Below are positions 25,237-32,590 of a stretch of DNA of 64,000 nucleotides, one piece after another. Origin of the DNA: Caenispirillum bisanense (GTDB taxonomy: Bacteria; Pseudomonadota; Alphaproteobacteria; Rhodospirillales; Rhodospirillaceae); NCBI RefSeq assembly GCF_900230255.1, contig NZ_OCNJ01000008.1:1-64000 (forward strand), given 5' to 3'. The notes beneath the pieces were generated by a model. It saw only the letters and a list, made by a program, of their open reading frames with translations. It was not told the origin of the DNA and made no database searches. Made by a program: the position numbers and the translations under genes. Position 1 is the stretch's first letter. The number at the start of each line of letters is the position of its first letter.

Positions 25237-27599
25237 TGGTCCCCCCAGGTGGTCTTGAGCCGGTCGAGGTCGGCGTTGGCATCGGCGCCCGAGCGGTAGA
25301 ACCGCAGCGCCCCGCCGAGGAACGACAGGTCGATGTCGAGGATGGCGCTCTCGTCGAAGCCGGTGGCGCCGTCGCGCTTGACCACCAGCGCCTGGCGCCG
25401 GCCGCCGGTCACCGTCTGGCCGAGGCAGAAGGCCAGCTGCTCGTCGTTGAGCCCGAAGGGCGCGAAGGTCTCGGCCTTGGCATTGGCGTTGGGCAGGAAG
25501 ATCAGCGTCGCGCAGGATTCCACGAAGGCGTCGGCCCGCCCGGTCTTGAACAGTGCCGCCGGGTCCTGGAAGGCCATGCCGACGACGCCGTTGAGCTTGC
25601 GGTACTCGCGGAACATCTCGACGGCGAGGTCGAGGAAGCCGGCGTTCTGCAGCAGCTTCGCCGCCTCGTCGATGAAGATCACGAAGCCGCGGCTGTTCCT
25701 GGCCGCCGTCTGGCCGATGGACGAGGCGATGTGCGCCACCACCGGCGGGCCGAGGTCGGGATCGCCCAGCGCCTCGTTCATGTTGATGCCGACCATGTAG
25801 TGGTCGAGCACGCCCGCCAGGCTGTCGTGAGGGGCGTTGAAGACGTGGGCGTGCATGCCCGTGTTGCCCTTGTCGTCGACCACCCACTGGCTGAAGTGGC
25901 GCCGCAGGTCGGAGCGGCGGGCGAAGGCATGGTCGAAGATCTCGTTGAGCGTCCGGTGCGGCGGGTCCAGGTGGAAGGCGAGGTCGACGGCATGGCTGAG
26001 CGCGTCCTTGTCCTCGGCCGTCAGGTCGAGCCCGCCGCACAGCGCCCGCAGGATGGCGTAGACGCGGTTGCGGGCGGCCGGCGTGTCGGCGCCGACGTCG
26101 AGCGGGTTGAGCGCCAGCTTGTCGTAGCTCTGGTAGGCGCCGCCCATGCCCTCGACCATGAAGCGGGTGCCCTCTTTGGAATCGAAGATGTAGCTGCGCA
26201 CGCGGTCGAACTTCGCCAGCCCGCCGAGCAGGTGCATCAAGAGCGTCGACTTGCCGCCGCCCGACGGCGCGAAGACCAGGAAGTGGCCGAGGGACTGCGG
26301 CTTGTCGGCAACGTGGAACTGGAAGGCATAGGCGCCGCCCGAGGGCGTCATGAAGTAGCGCACGGGCTGCGGCCCGAAGGGGCCGCTCTCCAGGCCGCGC
26401 GGCGCATGGTGCACCGGCCACAGGGCGGCGATGTTCTGGTCGCGCAGCACCAGCGGCCGCAACAGGCGCCCGCCGGGGACGACGGCGCGCTTGGCAGGGG
26501 CGGTCGGAAGACGGCCGAACCAGCACACCGGCGCCCCTGTCGTCTCTACCGAATAGCTGATGCGGCGGTCGCCCAACACCTCGCAGATGCGCTTGACCAG
26601 CTGCGCCAGCGCCAGCTCGTCCTTTGCCCGCGCGATCACCTGGAACTGGGTGACGAAGAGCGTCGAGCTGCCGTCGGAGAGCAGCTCCAGCACGGCGGCC
26701 GTCTCGGAGGCGAGCGCCGCATTGCCAATCAAGGCCGTGCGCTGCGCCCGCTCCTGGCGCTTGTACATGAGCAGCGCCTTGTCGCGGTCGAAGGGGTCGC
26801 AGACCTGGACGATCTCCAGGTCGCCATCGAGCGCCAGCAGGTCGCCGATCAGCCGGCCCGACACGGCCTCGGGCCATTCCCGGATGCCGATGATCCGATG
26901 CACCGCCGGCTGCGGCCCAAAGCTGCGGACGATGCCCGACGGCTCGAAGTGCAGGTCGCAGGCCGGCAGGCTGCCGGACAGGGAGCGGGATTGCGCCTTG
27001 AGGTCCCGGCGGTATTCGCCGCTGACCAAGCCATTCAACAGGCCCGTCAGCGGACAGGGTTCATTGGGATCGTCCGGCTTGGTGACGGCCTCAGGCTTGT
27101 AGGCCGCGAGGCTCGACGCCACGGCCTGGTCGGCGTCCGCCAGCACATGATGCAGCCGGCCGGTGGCAATGAGATACCATTCGACCTCATAGCTCGACTG
27201 GTAGCGAGCCGTCTCGGCGGCGCCGATCTCGGCCAGTGTCGGGTGCGGCCAGTGGCCGGCGCAGGACAGCGGCCGGCGGCGCTTCACCGCCAGCCAGCGC
27301 AGCTGCAGCCCCTTGCCGCCGAGCTGGTGCAGCAGCGCCTGGCGCCCCAACAGCAGGGCCAGCTGTTCCTGTTCCACCTTGGCGTCGTAGCTGACGCCGC
27401 GCAGGCGCCACACGCGGGACAGGGCACCGTCCTTGCCGACCACGGTGCAGCCGTCGCCGGCGATGTGGTCGAGTTCCAGCTCGCCCTGCAGCCAGTCCTG
27501 CTTGACGTCGCCGAGCACCATGCGGCGGGCGGCGGGCACGGCGACGGCGCCGCCGAGGGCGGCCATGACGCCGGTCGCGATCACGTCGGGCCAGATCAT
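25218..27599 (-). CDS. virB4: VirB4-family secretion ATPase
   Basis: This is a 793-residue energiser of the secretion system. The N-terminal helices are followed by the CagE/TrbE/VirB domain. Walker A is FAPSGGGKSTLLMHLLGG with K450, and Walker B is FVIFIDEAAKLL. The later motifs FQDPAALFKTGRA and the C-terminal FLPNANAK are typical. The start at 27599 (MIWPDVIATGV) overlaps the virB3 stop by four bases; the extra codons up to 27653 are inside virB3 and unlikely to be used. Confidence 0.92.
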   Translation of the reverse strand: MIWPDVIATGVMAALGGAVAVPAARRMVLGDVKQDWLQGELELDHIAGDGCTVVGKDGALSRVWRLRGVSYDAKVEQEQLALLLGRQALLHQLGGKGLQLRWLAVKRRRPLSCAGHWPHPTLAEIGAAETARYQSSYEVEWYLIATGRLHHVLADADQAVASSLAAYKPEAVTKPDDPNEPCPLTGLLNGLVSGEYRRDLKAQSRSLSGSLPACDLHFEPSGIVRSFGPQPAVHRIIGIREWPEAVSGRLIGDLLALDGDLEIVQVCDPFDRDKALLMYKRQERAQRTALIGNAALASETAAVLELLSDGSSTLFVTQFQVIARAKDELALAQLVKRICEVLGDRRISYSVETTGAPVCWFGRLPTAPAKRAVVPGGRLLRPLVLRDQNIAALWPVHHAPRGLESGPFGPQPVRYFMTPSGGAYAFQFHVADKPQSLGHFLVFAPSGGGKSTLLMHLLGGLAKFDRVRSYIFDSKEGTRFMVEGMGGAYQSYDKLALNPLDVGADTPAARNRVYAILRALCGGLDLTAEDKDALSHAVDLAFHLDPPHRTLNEIFDHAFARRSDLRRHFSQWVVDDKGNTGMHAHVFNAPHDSLAGVLDHYMVGINMNEALGDPDLGPPVVAHIASSIGQTAARNSRGFVIFIDEAAKLLQNAGFLDLAVEMFREYRKLNGVVGMAFQDPAALFKTGRADAFVESCATLIFLPNANAKAETFAPFGLNDEQLAFCLGQTVTGGRRQALVVKRDGATGFDESAILDIDLSFLGGALRFYRSGADANADLDRLKTTWGDQWHRHL

Positions 27600-27901
27600 C
27601 GCCGCGCACTCCCCGCCACCAGGGCGCGGCCGGTGCGGAGCTGCGCCTTCCACCAGCGGCGGGCGGTGATCAGCACGCGGTCGTAGTGCGGATCGGCGCG
27701 GCTCGCCCGCCAGAACCGGTACCAGCCGACCAGGAAGACGACGACGGCGGCCGGCAGACTGAGCGGCATCAGGCCGAGGACGACGCAGAAGGCGGCGCTC
27801 ACCGCGGCGGCGGCCGAGGTGAGGCCGAACAGCAGCGGCGGCAGGCCGAGGACGGTGATGGGCCGCTGGATCTGCGGCAGCACGGGGCTCGCGGCTTTCA
27901 T
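27596..27901 (-). CDS. virB3: VirB3-family membrane protein
   Basis: This is a 101-residue protein with two hydrophobic segments (about 16-44 and 46-63: FGLTSAAAAVSAAFCVVLGL, SLPAAVVVFLVGWYRFWR), then a basic C-terminus with DPHYDRVLITARRWWK, the typical VirB3 tail. VirB3 partners VirB4 at the inner membrane. The start is 11 bases upstream of the virB2 end and the stop overlaps virB4. Confidence 0.85.
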   Translation of the reverse strand: MKAASPVLPQIQRPITVLGLPPLLFGLTSAAAAVSAAFCVVLGLMPLSLPAAVVVFLVGWYRFWRASRADPHYDRVLITARRWWKAQLRTGRALVAGSARR

Positions 27902-27912
27902 GGCACCCACCG

Positions 27913-28203
27913 TCACGACGCGAAGAGGGCGGCGACGATGGTCGGGCCGACCATCACCAGCAGCCCGCCGATGAGCGCGAAGGCGAAGCGGTTCCAGTCC
28001 ATGCGGCCCGACATGGCCGCCCACAGGCCCAGCGCGATGATGCCGAGGCCGAGCACGCCGGCGCCGATCTGCCCGAGGCCGCTGGTCAGCGTCTCGATGA
28101 ACTTGGTGATCGGCGCCGTCCAGTCCTCGGCGGCGAAGGCGGGCGTGGACGACAGGGCGAGCAGGGCGGCGAGCGGCAGGGCACGGCGGCAGCGACGGAT
28201 CAT
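27913..28203 (-). CDS. virB2: VirB2-family major pilin
   Basis: This is a 96-residue pre-pilin. The signal sequence ends STPAFA before AEDWTAPI, and two hydrophobic helices follow (GLGQIGAGVLGLGIIALGLW and FALIGGLLVMVGPTIVAAL) joined by a short polar SGRMDWNR loop, the standard VirB2 layout. An upstream in-frame ATG would add only MQGHPI. It leads the mating-pair gene set behind tra genes. Confidence 0.88.
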   Translation of the reverse strand: MIRRCRRALPLAALLALSSTPAFAAEDWTAPITKFIETLTSGLGQIGAGVLGLGIIALGLWAAMSGRMDWNRFAFALIGGLLVMVGPTIVAALFAS

Positions 28204-28220
28204 GATCGGATGTCCTTGCA

Positions 28221-28322
28221 TCAGGGGATCTGGGAGAGGAGCAGGACGGCGCCGCCGAGGACGCAGACCGCCCCCAGCAGAGGCGCCGTGACGCAGGTGA
28301 GAAGGAGGGTGCGGCGGCTCAC
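28221..28322 (-). CDS. Putative single-helix microprotein (33 residues)
   Basis: A GTG-started frame of 33 codons with a GAGGT-type ribosome site five bases upstream encodes MSRRTLLLTC followed by a continuous hydrophobic helix ending SQIP. It lies in the 127-base gap between traM and virB2, which would otherwise be empty. The basic start plus helix looks like a real small membrane protein, but such a short frame can occur by chance. Confidence 0.4.
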   Translation of the reverse strand: MSRRTLLLTCVTAPLLGAVCVLGGAVLLLSQIP

Positions 28323-28330
28323 GGCGGACC

Positions 28331-28750
28331 TCACCGCAGCACCAGCACGGCGGCGGCGACCGCGAGGGCGGCCGCCACACCGGTGGCGAGGCTGAGAAGG
28401 GAGAGCCGGACCACCAGCCGGCGCATGGCGGCGGCGCTGCGGTCGGCGAGCACCGCCGCCTCCTGCATGGCCGCCAAGCGCTGCTTGAGCGCGTCGGAGG
28501 TGACGGCGTCGTGGATCTCGGCGAGTGCGGTGCGCACCTCGGCCGTATGGCCGCGCGAGATCGCCGCCACCTCGTCGCGGAGCGCAGCGCGGAAGGCGTC
28601 GAGGGCCTGGACGGTCTCGCCGAGGGCGGCGCGGTGGATGGTGTAGACCATCAGCACCGGGTCGTCCTTGGACACCGTCGCCCCGTGGTCCTTCAGCAGG
28701 GCGGCGCGGAGGTCGTCGATGCTCTGCGGCGGCGGCAGCGGCGCGCTCAT
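28331..28750 (-). CDS. traM: TraM-like conjugation protein
   Basis: This is a 139-residue protein. The N-terminal half SIDDLRAALLKDHGATVSKD then DPVLMVYTIHRAALGE resembles the TraM family of RP4-type systems, where the KDDP-x-L-x-x-x-T-I motif is typical. The middle is helical and the end (VRLSLLSLATGVAAALAVAA) is a single membrane helix. It overlaps traL upstream by four bases, matching the RP4 order traK-traL-traM. Confidence 0.75.
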   Translation of the reverse strand: MSAPLPPPQSIDDLRAALLKDHGATVSKDDPVLMVYTIHRAALGETVQALDAFRAALRDEVAAISRGHTAEVRTALAEIHDAVTSDALKQRLAAMQEAAVLADRSAAAMRRLVVRLSLLSLATGVAAALAVAAAVLVLR

Positions 28751-29487
28751 AGCTGCGCCAGCTCCATGGCAGCGCGAATGCTGCGCCAGGTCATGGAAAG
28801 CCGCTGGCGGCTCATGATGGTGAACTCGGGGTCCTGGGCCGCCTGGTCGAACGAGAGATGCCGCCGCAGCATCATCTCGATGTCGAGGCCGAAGGTCTCC
28901 TTCCGCACCTGCGGCAGGCGCACCATGGCGAGGATGCGCTCGGCGTTCTTCTTGTAGAGTGCCGCGTCCTCGAAGGTCTGCACCTTGCCGCCGCTGACCC
29001 GCTCGACGCGGCCGAAGTACTCGTTCAGCCACACCACCACGGGGACGGTGGGGCAGTACTGCAGCACCGACGCCAGCCCCTCCAGCGTGTCGGTCATGGC
29101 CTGGCCGCCGGTGACGACGGAGTGGATGCGCACCTCGTGGCCGGCGCCCTGAATAAGACCCAGTGCTTCGTTTTCCACCATGTAGGCCAGCAACGGCAGG
29201 AACGTCGCGGCGCCGTTGTCGATCACCACGGTGGCGTCGGCCGGCGCGGTGACCAGCTTCTCCAGCAGCGCGTCGAAGGACCGCGGGTTGATCTCGTCGA
29301 CCCGCTCGCCGAGCTGCACGCGCTCGACGCCGAAGGCGGTGTAGCCGCCGAAGGACTGGTTGACGGGGTCGGTGTCGTAGCAGGCGAGCGCCCCGCCGCG
29401 GCCCTGGTAGTACTGCGCGAGCAGCGAGGCGACGAAGGACTTGCCGACGCCGCCCTTGCCCTGAAGGGTGAGATTGATGAGCGCCAT
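28747..29487 (-). CDS. traL: TraL-type ParA-like ATPase
   Basis: This is a 246-residue P-loop protein of the ParA/MinD superfamily. The deviant Walker A QGKGGVGKSFVASLLAQYY is at residues 9-27, and CYDTDPVNQSFGGY is the usual switch region. TraL of RP4 has the same fold and neighbourhood (between traK and traM). It may position the relaxosome or the apparatus in the cell, a role known for relatives but not proven here. Confidence 0.85.
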   Translation of the reverse strand: MALINLTLQGKGGVGKSFVASLLAQYYQGRGGALACYDTDPVNQSFGGYTAFGVERVQLGERVDEINPRSFDALLEKLVTAPADATVVIDNGAATFLPLLAYMVENEALGLIQGAGHEVRIHSVVTGGQAMTDTLEGLASVLQYCPTVPVVVWLNEYFGRVERVSGGKVQTFEDAALYKKNAERILAMVRLPQVRKETFGLDIEMMLRRHLSFDQAAQDPEFTIMSRQRLSMTWRSIRAAMELAQL

Positions 29488-29501
29488 GATGGTTCCTTGG
29501 A

Positions 29502-29957
29502 TCAGGGGGTGTCGTCGTCGAGATCCGGACGTGCGTCGTCGCCGCCGGCGGGCTCTGGGCCGTCGACGGGGGTGTCCGGGGTCTCGGTGTCGGGATCGGA
29601 GGGCGCGTCGCCCCAGAGGTCGGCACCGGTAGTGCCGGGCAGCTGCGTCACCGTCGGCATGTGCGAGGTGATGGCGGCAGACGGCGCCGGCGGCGCCGCG
29701 ATGGCGGCCGGTTGCCGAGTCGCACTCGGGGAAATCTGCTGGGACGGCGGAGTCGCAGGCTGAGGACGCCGGATCTCGGCCGCCCTGCCCGTCACGTCTC
29801 GCCGCACCAGATCAGCAAAACGGCGGCGAGATACGGTAAGGCGGCCGGCTTCTGTTAGCAGCCGGTGAATGTAGGCAACGGAATGCCCTTGATCGATCAG
29901 GTCGAGGATCTCTCGGCGGAGAGTATGAACCTCGACTCTACCCTGTCCCCAACGCAT
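29502..29957 (-). CDS. traK: TraK-like oriT-binding protein
   Basis: This is a 151-residue protein. The N-terminal 55 residues form a likely helix-turn-helix (EILDLIDQGHSVAYIHRLL, then RLTVSRRRFADLVRRDV), as in TraK-family plasmid proteins that bend oriT. The rest is a low-complexity Pro/Ala/Thr and Asp-rich tail without structure. It is the first gene of the minus-strand conjugation unit; its upstream region faces the element's right end. Confidence 0.72.
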   Translation of the reverse strand: MRWGQGRVEVHTLRREILDLIDQGHSVAYIHRLLTEAGRLTVSRRRFADLVRRDVTGRAAEIRRPQPATPPSQQISPSATRQPAAIAAPPAPSAAITSHMPTVTQLPGTTGADLWGDAPSDPDTETPDTPVDGPEPAGGDDARPDLDDDTP

Positions 29958-30050
29958 GAGGTCTCCGCAGCAACATTTGGTTTACAGCACACGGCGTGGC
30001 TGTATATGCTGCTGCTGGATTCAGGGCAGGTGACGTCTAACGCGGCACGT
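29958..30050 (-). promoter_or_regulatory. Control region upstream of traK; candidate oriT
   Basis: This 93-base gap precedes the whole minus-strand tra/virB unit, so its promoter should lie here or just beyond it. It is richer in A/T than the surrounding DNA (around CATTTGGTTTACAGC and TGTATATGC). A short imperfect inverted repeat is present (CAGCACAC against GTGGCTG). In RP4 the oriT also lies next to traK. No match to the IncP nic core (ATCCTG) was seen, so oriT is only a positional guess. Confidence 0.35.
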
Positions 30051-30110
30051 CAGCTCCACCAGAATTCCGGTGAAACCCGCTGTCGTAAGACGGCGGGTTT
30101 TTCGCTTTCG
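30051..30110 (+). repeat. attachment-site-like 60-bp direct repeat, copy 1
   Basis: This is identical to the copy at 30163-30222 except one base in the terminator loop. It starts with CAGCTCCACCA, the acceptor end of a tRNA-Ala or tmRNA gene, and includes a downstream terminator stem. Upstream of this copy the T-arm sequence is missing, so it is a fragment left by recombination. It lies just outside the traK control region, as the end of an integrative element would. Confidence 0.75.
30075..30102 (+). terminator. Rho-independent terminator within repeat copy 1
   Basis: A stem ACCCGC-T-GTC with loop GTAA and partner GAC-G-GCGGGT is followed by a run of five T. It has the same structure as the copy 112 bases downstream and would end plus-strand RNA. 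Confidence 0.75.
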
Positions 30111-30140
30111 AACCCCTGCCCCGGGGGGTGCGCACCTCTG

Positions 30141-30173
30141 GTGCGACGGGTTCGACTCCCCCCAGCTCCACCA
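30141..30173 (+). other. 3' end fragment of a tRNA-Ala or tmRNA gene
   Basis: A T-loop-like TTCGACT at 30151-30157 is followed by CCCCCC and the acceptor sequence CAGCTCC plus ACCA. Such ends occur in tRNA-Ala and in tmRNA. No matching 5' half (D-arm, anticodon arm or tag-coding part) lies upstream, and the T stem is only partly paired, so this is a 3' remnant and not a working gene. This is the usual appearance of the distal attachment site after integration into an RNA gene. Confidence 0.6.
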
Positions 30174-30222
30174 GAATTCCGGTGAAACCCGCTGTCGTGA
30201 GACGGCGGGTTTTTCGCTTTCG
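30163..30222 (+). repeat. attachment-site-like 60-bp direct repeat, copy 2
   Basis: This is the second copy of the 60-base unit, 112 bases after copy 1, with one base difference in the hairpin loop. It follows the RNA-gene 3' end and is probably the original chromosomal junction. Confidence 0.75.
30187..30214 (+). terminator. Rho-independent terminator within repeat copy 2
   Basis: A perfect GC-rich stem with loop GTGA is followed by five T. It lies 13 bases after the ACCA end, the expected place for the terminator of the disrupted RNA gene. Confidence 0.8.
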
Positions 30223-30230
30223 GGTCCGGG

Positions 30231-30650
30231 TCAATCCAGGTTCTCCAGCGCGCTCGTCACCCGCGAGAACAAGGCGCCGGGGCAGGTCGGCAGGGGCATG
30301 ATGTCGTAGAAGCCGAAGTGCCGTACCAGCGTCAGGTCGCCCACCGACGGAGCGGCGACGGCGAAGATCTTCGGTGTGCGGCGACGGTTGCTCTTCCAGA
30401 TCTTGTTCACGCGCCGCGCCTCGAAGAACTGATCCCACCGGCGCACATCGGCGTGGATGATGACGGCGTCGGGATCGTCCGACTGCATGGCCTCGAAAGC
30501 CTCCTGGTAGGTCGTCGCGACCACGGTGCGGACGATGCCCGCCCGCTGCGCCGCCGCCGCCAGATACCGCGCCACCCCCGGGCTGCGCGAATACACGAGC
30601 AGGGTGAGCGCCGCCGGCCGTTCGGCCGGCACGAACATGTTGTTGGCCAT
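30231..30650 (-). CDS. Receiver-like regulatory protein (139 residues)
   Basis: The fold reads as a single response-regulator receiver domain: LTLLVYSRSPGVARYLAAAA at the start, DDPDAVIIHADVRRWDQ where the phospho-acceptor strand should be, TPKIFAVAAPS and a final helix. The acidic pocket and the conserved Lys are poorly kept, so phosphorylation is doubtful. No output domain is attached. It is the first chromosomal gene past the attachment region and lies 25 bases after the hypothetical gene upstream. Confidence 0.65.
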   Translation of the reverse strand: MANNMFVPAERPAALTLLVYSRSPGVARYLAAAAQRAGIVRTVVATTYQEAFEAMQSDDPDAVIIHADVRRWDQFFEARRVNKIWKSNRRRTPKIFAVAAPSVGDLTLVRHFGFYDIMPLPTCPGALFSRVTSALENLD

Positions 30651-30675
30651 CGCGGATGTCTCGGCAGCAGGAGGG

Positions 30676-30981
30676 TCAGGCAGTCAGCGGCGAGGCGTCG
30701 GGAACATCGTGCGGCGCCGGGGCCCGCTCGTCCTCCGTCAGGGGGACGATGGTCAGGATGTCCACCAGGGGCTCGATCATGGGACAACGCCGGCTGCAGG
30801 CCGTGCCGTCGTGCACGCCCGTGTCGAGAAGATCGCGCAACACACCCGCACGACCGGTGGATGCATTGTTGATGATCATACAGCCAATATAACGGGACTG
30901 CGGGCACAAAGAACGCAGATCGCACATGAGTTGTGCCCGCCGCAATCGATCAACTCGCCTGACCAGCTCTACCGTGATCAT
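30676..30981 (-). CDS. Hypothetical protein, Cys-containing (about 101 residues)
   Basis: A frame from the ATG at 30981, with GAGGGG nine bases upstream, encodes MITVELVRRVDRLRRAQLMC and then SRYIGCMIINNASTGRAGVL. A start three codons earlier is possible. The Arg-rich start followed by a short Cys-Met-Ile strand vaguely recalls a PilZ core, but the diagnostic motifs are not convincing. It sits just upstream of the receiver-like gene on the same strand and may be co-transcribed. Confidence 0.45.
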   Translation of the reverse strand: MITVELVRRVDRLRRAQLMCDLRSLCPQSRYIGCMIINNASTGRAGVLRDLLDTGVHDGTACSRRCPMIEPLVDILTIVPLTEDERAPAPHDVPDASPLTA

Positions 30982-31422
30982 CAACCCCATCCCCTCGGTT
31001 CTTTGGTTTCTTCGATGATTTACCTGTAGAGAGGGTTTCGTCGGCAACCGCTCCATATTCATAAGACGATGGTCGCGCGCGCACGGAGGGCGCAGCCGCC
31101 TTGGGAAACTCCCCGACCCATGCGCTTTGAGCCGGCCTCCCATGCGCCCAATGCATGGCTTACTGGGAAGCTCTGCGGTATTTCCGCACCTCCAGGAAAG
31201 AGGTCGCGCAACAACGCCTCTGCGGCCCCAAGTGAAAGGCAAGATCTTCACAACCGGGGCACGCCTCGGCTCCGATCGACGCCGAGACTTAGATTGTGTC
31301 GGTTTTATTACAGACGGACGACGCGCTTTCCGCCCCGGCCTCGACGCGCCCGTTTCTTCGCCCTTCGCATCCTCACGCAGTCGTGCCTACCGCGCCCGCC
31401 GCAGTGCTGGTAGCGTCGAACC
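30982..31422. other. Intergenic region between divergent genes
   Basis: About 440 bases separate the minus-strand hypothetical gene from the plus-strand DUF2652 gene. The frames crossing it are Arg/Pro-rich and do not look coding. An A/T-rich patch (about 31000-31065) probably holds the promoter for the minus-strand gene pair. No RNA gene or strong hairpin was recognised. Confidence 0.5.
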
Positions 31423-32151
31423 ATGCCGCACGATCACGCCACCCACGCCACCGCCCACACATCCTCGCCGCCCCTGCCGGCGGCGGAGGATCTGTTGCTG
31501 CTGTTCGCCGACATCAGCGGCTACACCCGCTTCATCCGCGACAATCCCTACGACCTGGCGCACGCCACCTGGATCGTGAACCAGCTCATCGAGGCGGTGA
31601 CGGCGGCACTGGCCCCGGACTTCCGACTGGTGAAGCTGGAGGGCGACGCCGCCTTCTGCGCCGCCGACCGCCCGCCCGCCGGGCTCGACGCCCCGCTGGT
31701 GGCCGCTTTCGAGGCCTTCCAGGCCCGCAAGGCGGGGCTCGCCGGCGAGAACGTCTGCCCCTGCGCCGCCTGCGTGGCCATCGGCAGCCTGGACCTGAAG
31801 ATCCTGCTGCACCGCGGCCCGGTCGTGCGCTTCCGCGCCGGCGGCGTCGAAGACCTGTCCGGCCTGCCGGTCATCGTGCTGCACCGGCTGGGCAAGAACG
31901 GCGTGCGGTCGTCGCGCTACCTGCTGTGGACCGACGCCGTCGACGCCCTCGGCACGCCGCTGCCCGGCCCCGCCGACCGGCGGGTGGAGCGCTATGCCGA
32001 CGTCGGCGCCGTGCCGGTGTCGGTCTTCGCCGACCTGCCGGGGCCGCGGCCGGTGGTGCGGGCCGGGCCGGTGCCGCGCGGCGTCGATTTCGTGCGCAAG
32101 ATGGCGCTGTGGCTGCCCTTGCGCCTGCGCGGCGTGCCCCGCCCGGCGTGA
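31423..32151 (+). CDS. DUF2652 protein, degenerate nucleotidyl cyclase-like
   Basis: This is a 242-residue protein. After a His/Thr-rich leader, LLLLFADISGYTRFIRDN matches the class III cyclase opening (F-A-D-I-x-G-x-T) and LVKLEGDAAFCA matches the second metal-site strand. The C-terminal half contains Cys-Pro-Cys-Ala-Ala-Cys and a polyketide-cyclase-like part (RVERYADVGAVPVSVF). The family is usually annotated DUF2652; whether it makes cyclic nucleotides is unknown. It stands alone upstream of glnK. Confidence 0.78.
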   Translation: MPHDHATHATAHTSSPPLPAAEDLLLLFADISGYTRFIRDNPYDLAHATWIVNQLIEAVTAALAPDFRLVKLEGDAAFCAADRPPAGLDAPLVAAFEAFQARKAGLAGENVCPCAACVAIGSLDLKILLHRGPVVRFRAGGVEDLSGLPVIVLHRLGKNGVRSSRYLLWTDAVDALGTPLPGPADRRVERYADVGAVPVSVFADLPGPRPVVRAGPVPRGVDFVRKMALWLPLRLRGVPRPA

Positions 32152-32185
32152 CGGCCGGCCGCCTTCCTTCGATGTAATCCGAAAT

Positions 32186-32201
32186 CGGCACGCGGTGTGC
32201 T
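32186..32201 (+). promoter_or_regulatory. Candidate sigma-54 promoter for glnK-amtB
   Basis: The sequence CGGCACGCGGTGTGCT matches the sigma-54 pattern TGGCAC-N5-TTGCW with two changes, and keeps GG and GC exactly ten bases apart. It lies about 50 bases upstream of the glnK start. Nitrogen-regulated sigma-54 promoters are standard for glnK-amtB operons. Confidence 0.6.
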
Positions 32202-32206
32202 GGAGA

Positions 32207-32236
32207 ACGGATCGCGGGGCTCGTCCCGCGATCCGT
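32207..32236 (+). promoter_or_regulatory. Perfect 12-bp inverted repeat in the glnK leader
   Basis: ACGGATCGCGGG pairs perfectly with CCCGCGATCCGT around a six-base loop. The expected transcription start from the sigma-54 site falls inside the left arm, so the dyad may be a protein-binding site more than an RNA hairpin. It ends two bases before the ribosome site AGGAG. Confidence 0.55.
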
Positions 32237-32251
32237 GCAGGAGCACACGCG

Positions 32252-32590
32252 ATGAAGCTCGTCATCGCCATCATCAAGCCCTTCAAGCTCGACGACGTGC
32301 GCGAGGCGCTCTCGGCCGTCGGCGTGCAGGGCATCACCGCCGCCGAGGTGAAGGGGTTCGGGCGCCAGAAGGGGCAGACCGAAATCTACCGCGGCGCCGA
32401 ATACACCGTCGCCTTCCTCCCCAAGATCCGCCTGGAGGTGGCCGTCCCCGACGCCATGGTCGACACCGTGACCGAGGCGGTGGAGAAGGCCGCCCGCACC
32501 GGGTCCATCGGCGACGGCAAGATCTTCGTGGTCGACCTGGCGCGCGCCGTGCGCATCCGCACCGGCGAGCAGGGCGACGCCGCTTTGTGA
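32252..32590 (+). CDS. glnK: PII nitrogen-regulatory protein GlnK
   Basis: This is a 112-residue trimeric signal protein. The start MKLVIAIIKPFKLDDVREAL, the T-loop with the uridylylation site Y51 (GAEYTVAF) and the end GDGKIFVVDLARAVRIRTGE are diagnostic of PII. The position next to amtB assigns it to glnK rather than glnB. It binds 2-oxoglutarate and ATP/ADP and blocks AmtB when nitrogen is sufficient. AGGAG lies nine bases upstream of the ATG. Confidence 0.95.
   Translation: MKLVIAIIKPFKLDDVREALSAVGVQGITAAEVKGFGRQKGQTEIYRGAEYTVAFLPKIRLEVAVPDAMVDTVTEAVEKAARTGSIGDGKIFVVDLARAVRIRTGEQGDAAL

Noticed and set aside
29958-30050. IncP-type nic site
   Set aside because: No ATCCTG core or its complement was seen in the gap. 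Scattered GCAGGAT matches elsewhere lie inside coding sequence.
30051-30222. A working tRNA or permuted tmRNA gene at this site
   Set aside because: Only the T-loop and acceptor 3' end are present; there is no 5' acceptor half, D-arm, anticodon arm or tag sequence on either side, and the T stem is poorly paired.
30676-30981. PilZ domain in the small Arg-rich protein
   Set aside because: The RxxxR and D/NxSxxG motifs are not present in recognisable form; it is left as hypothetical.
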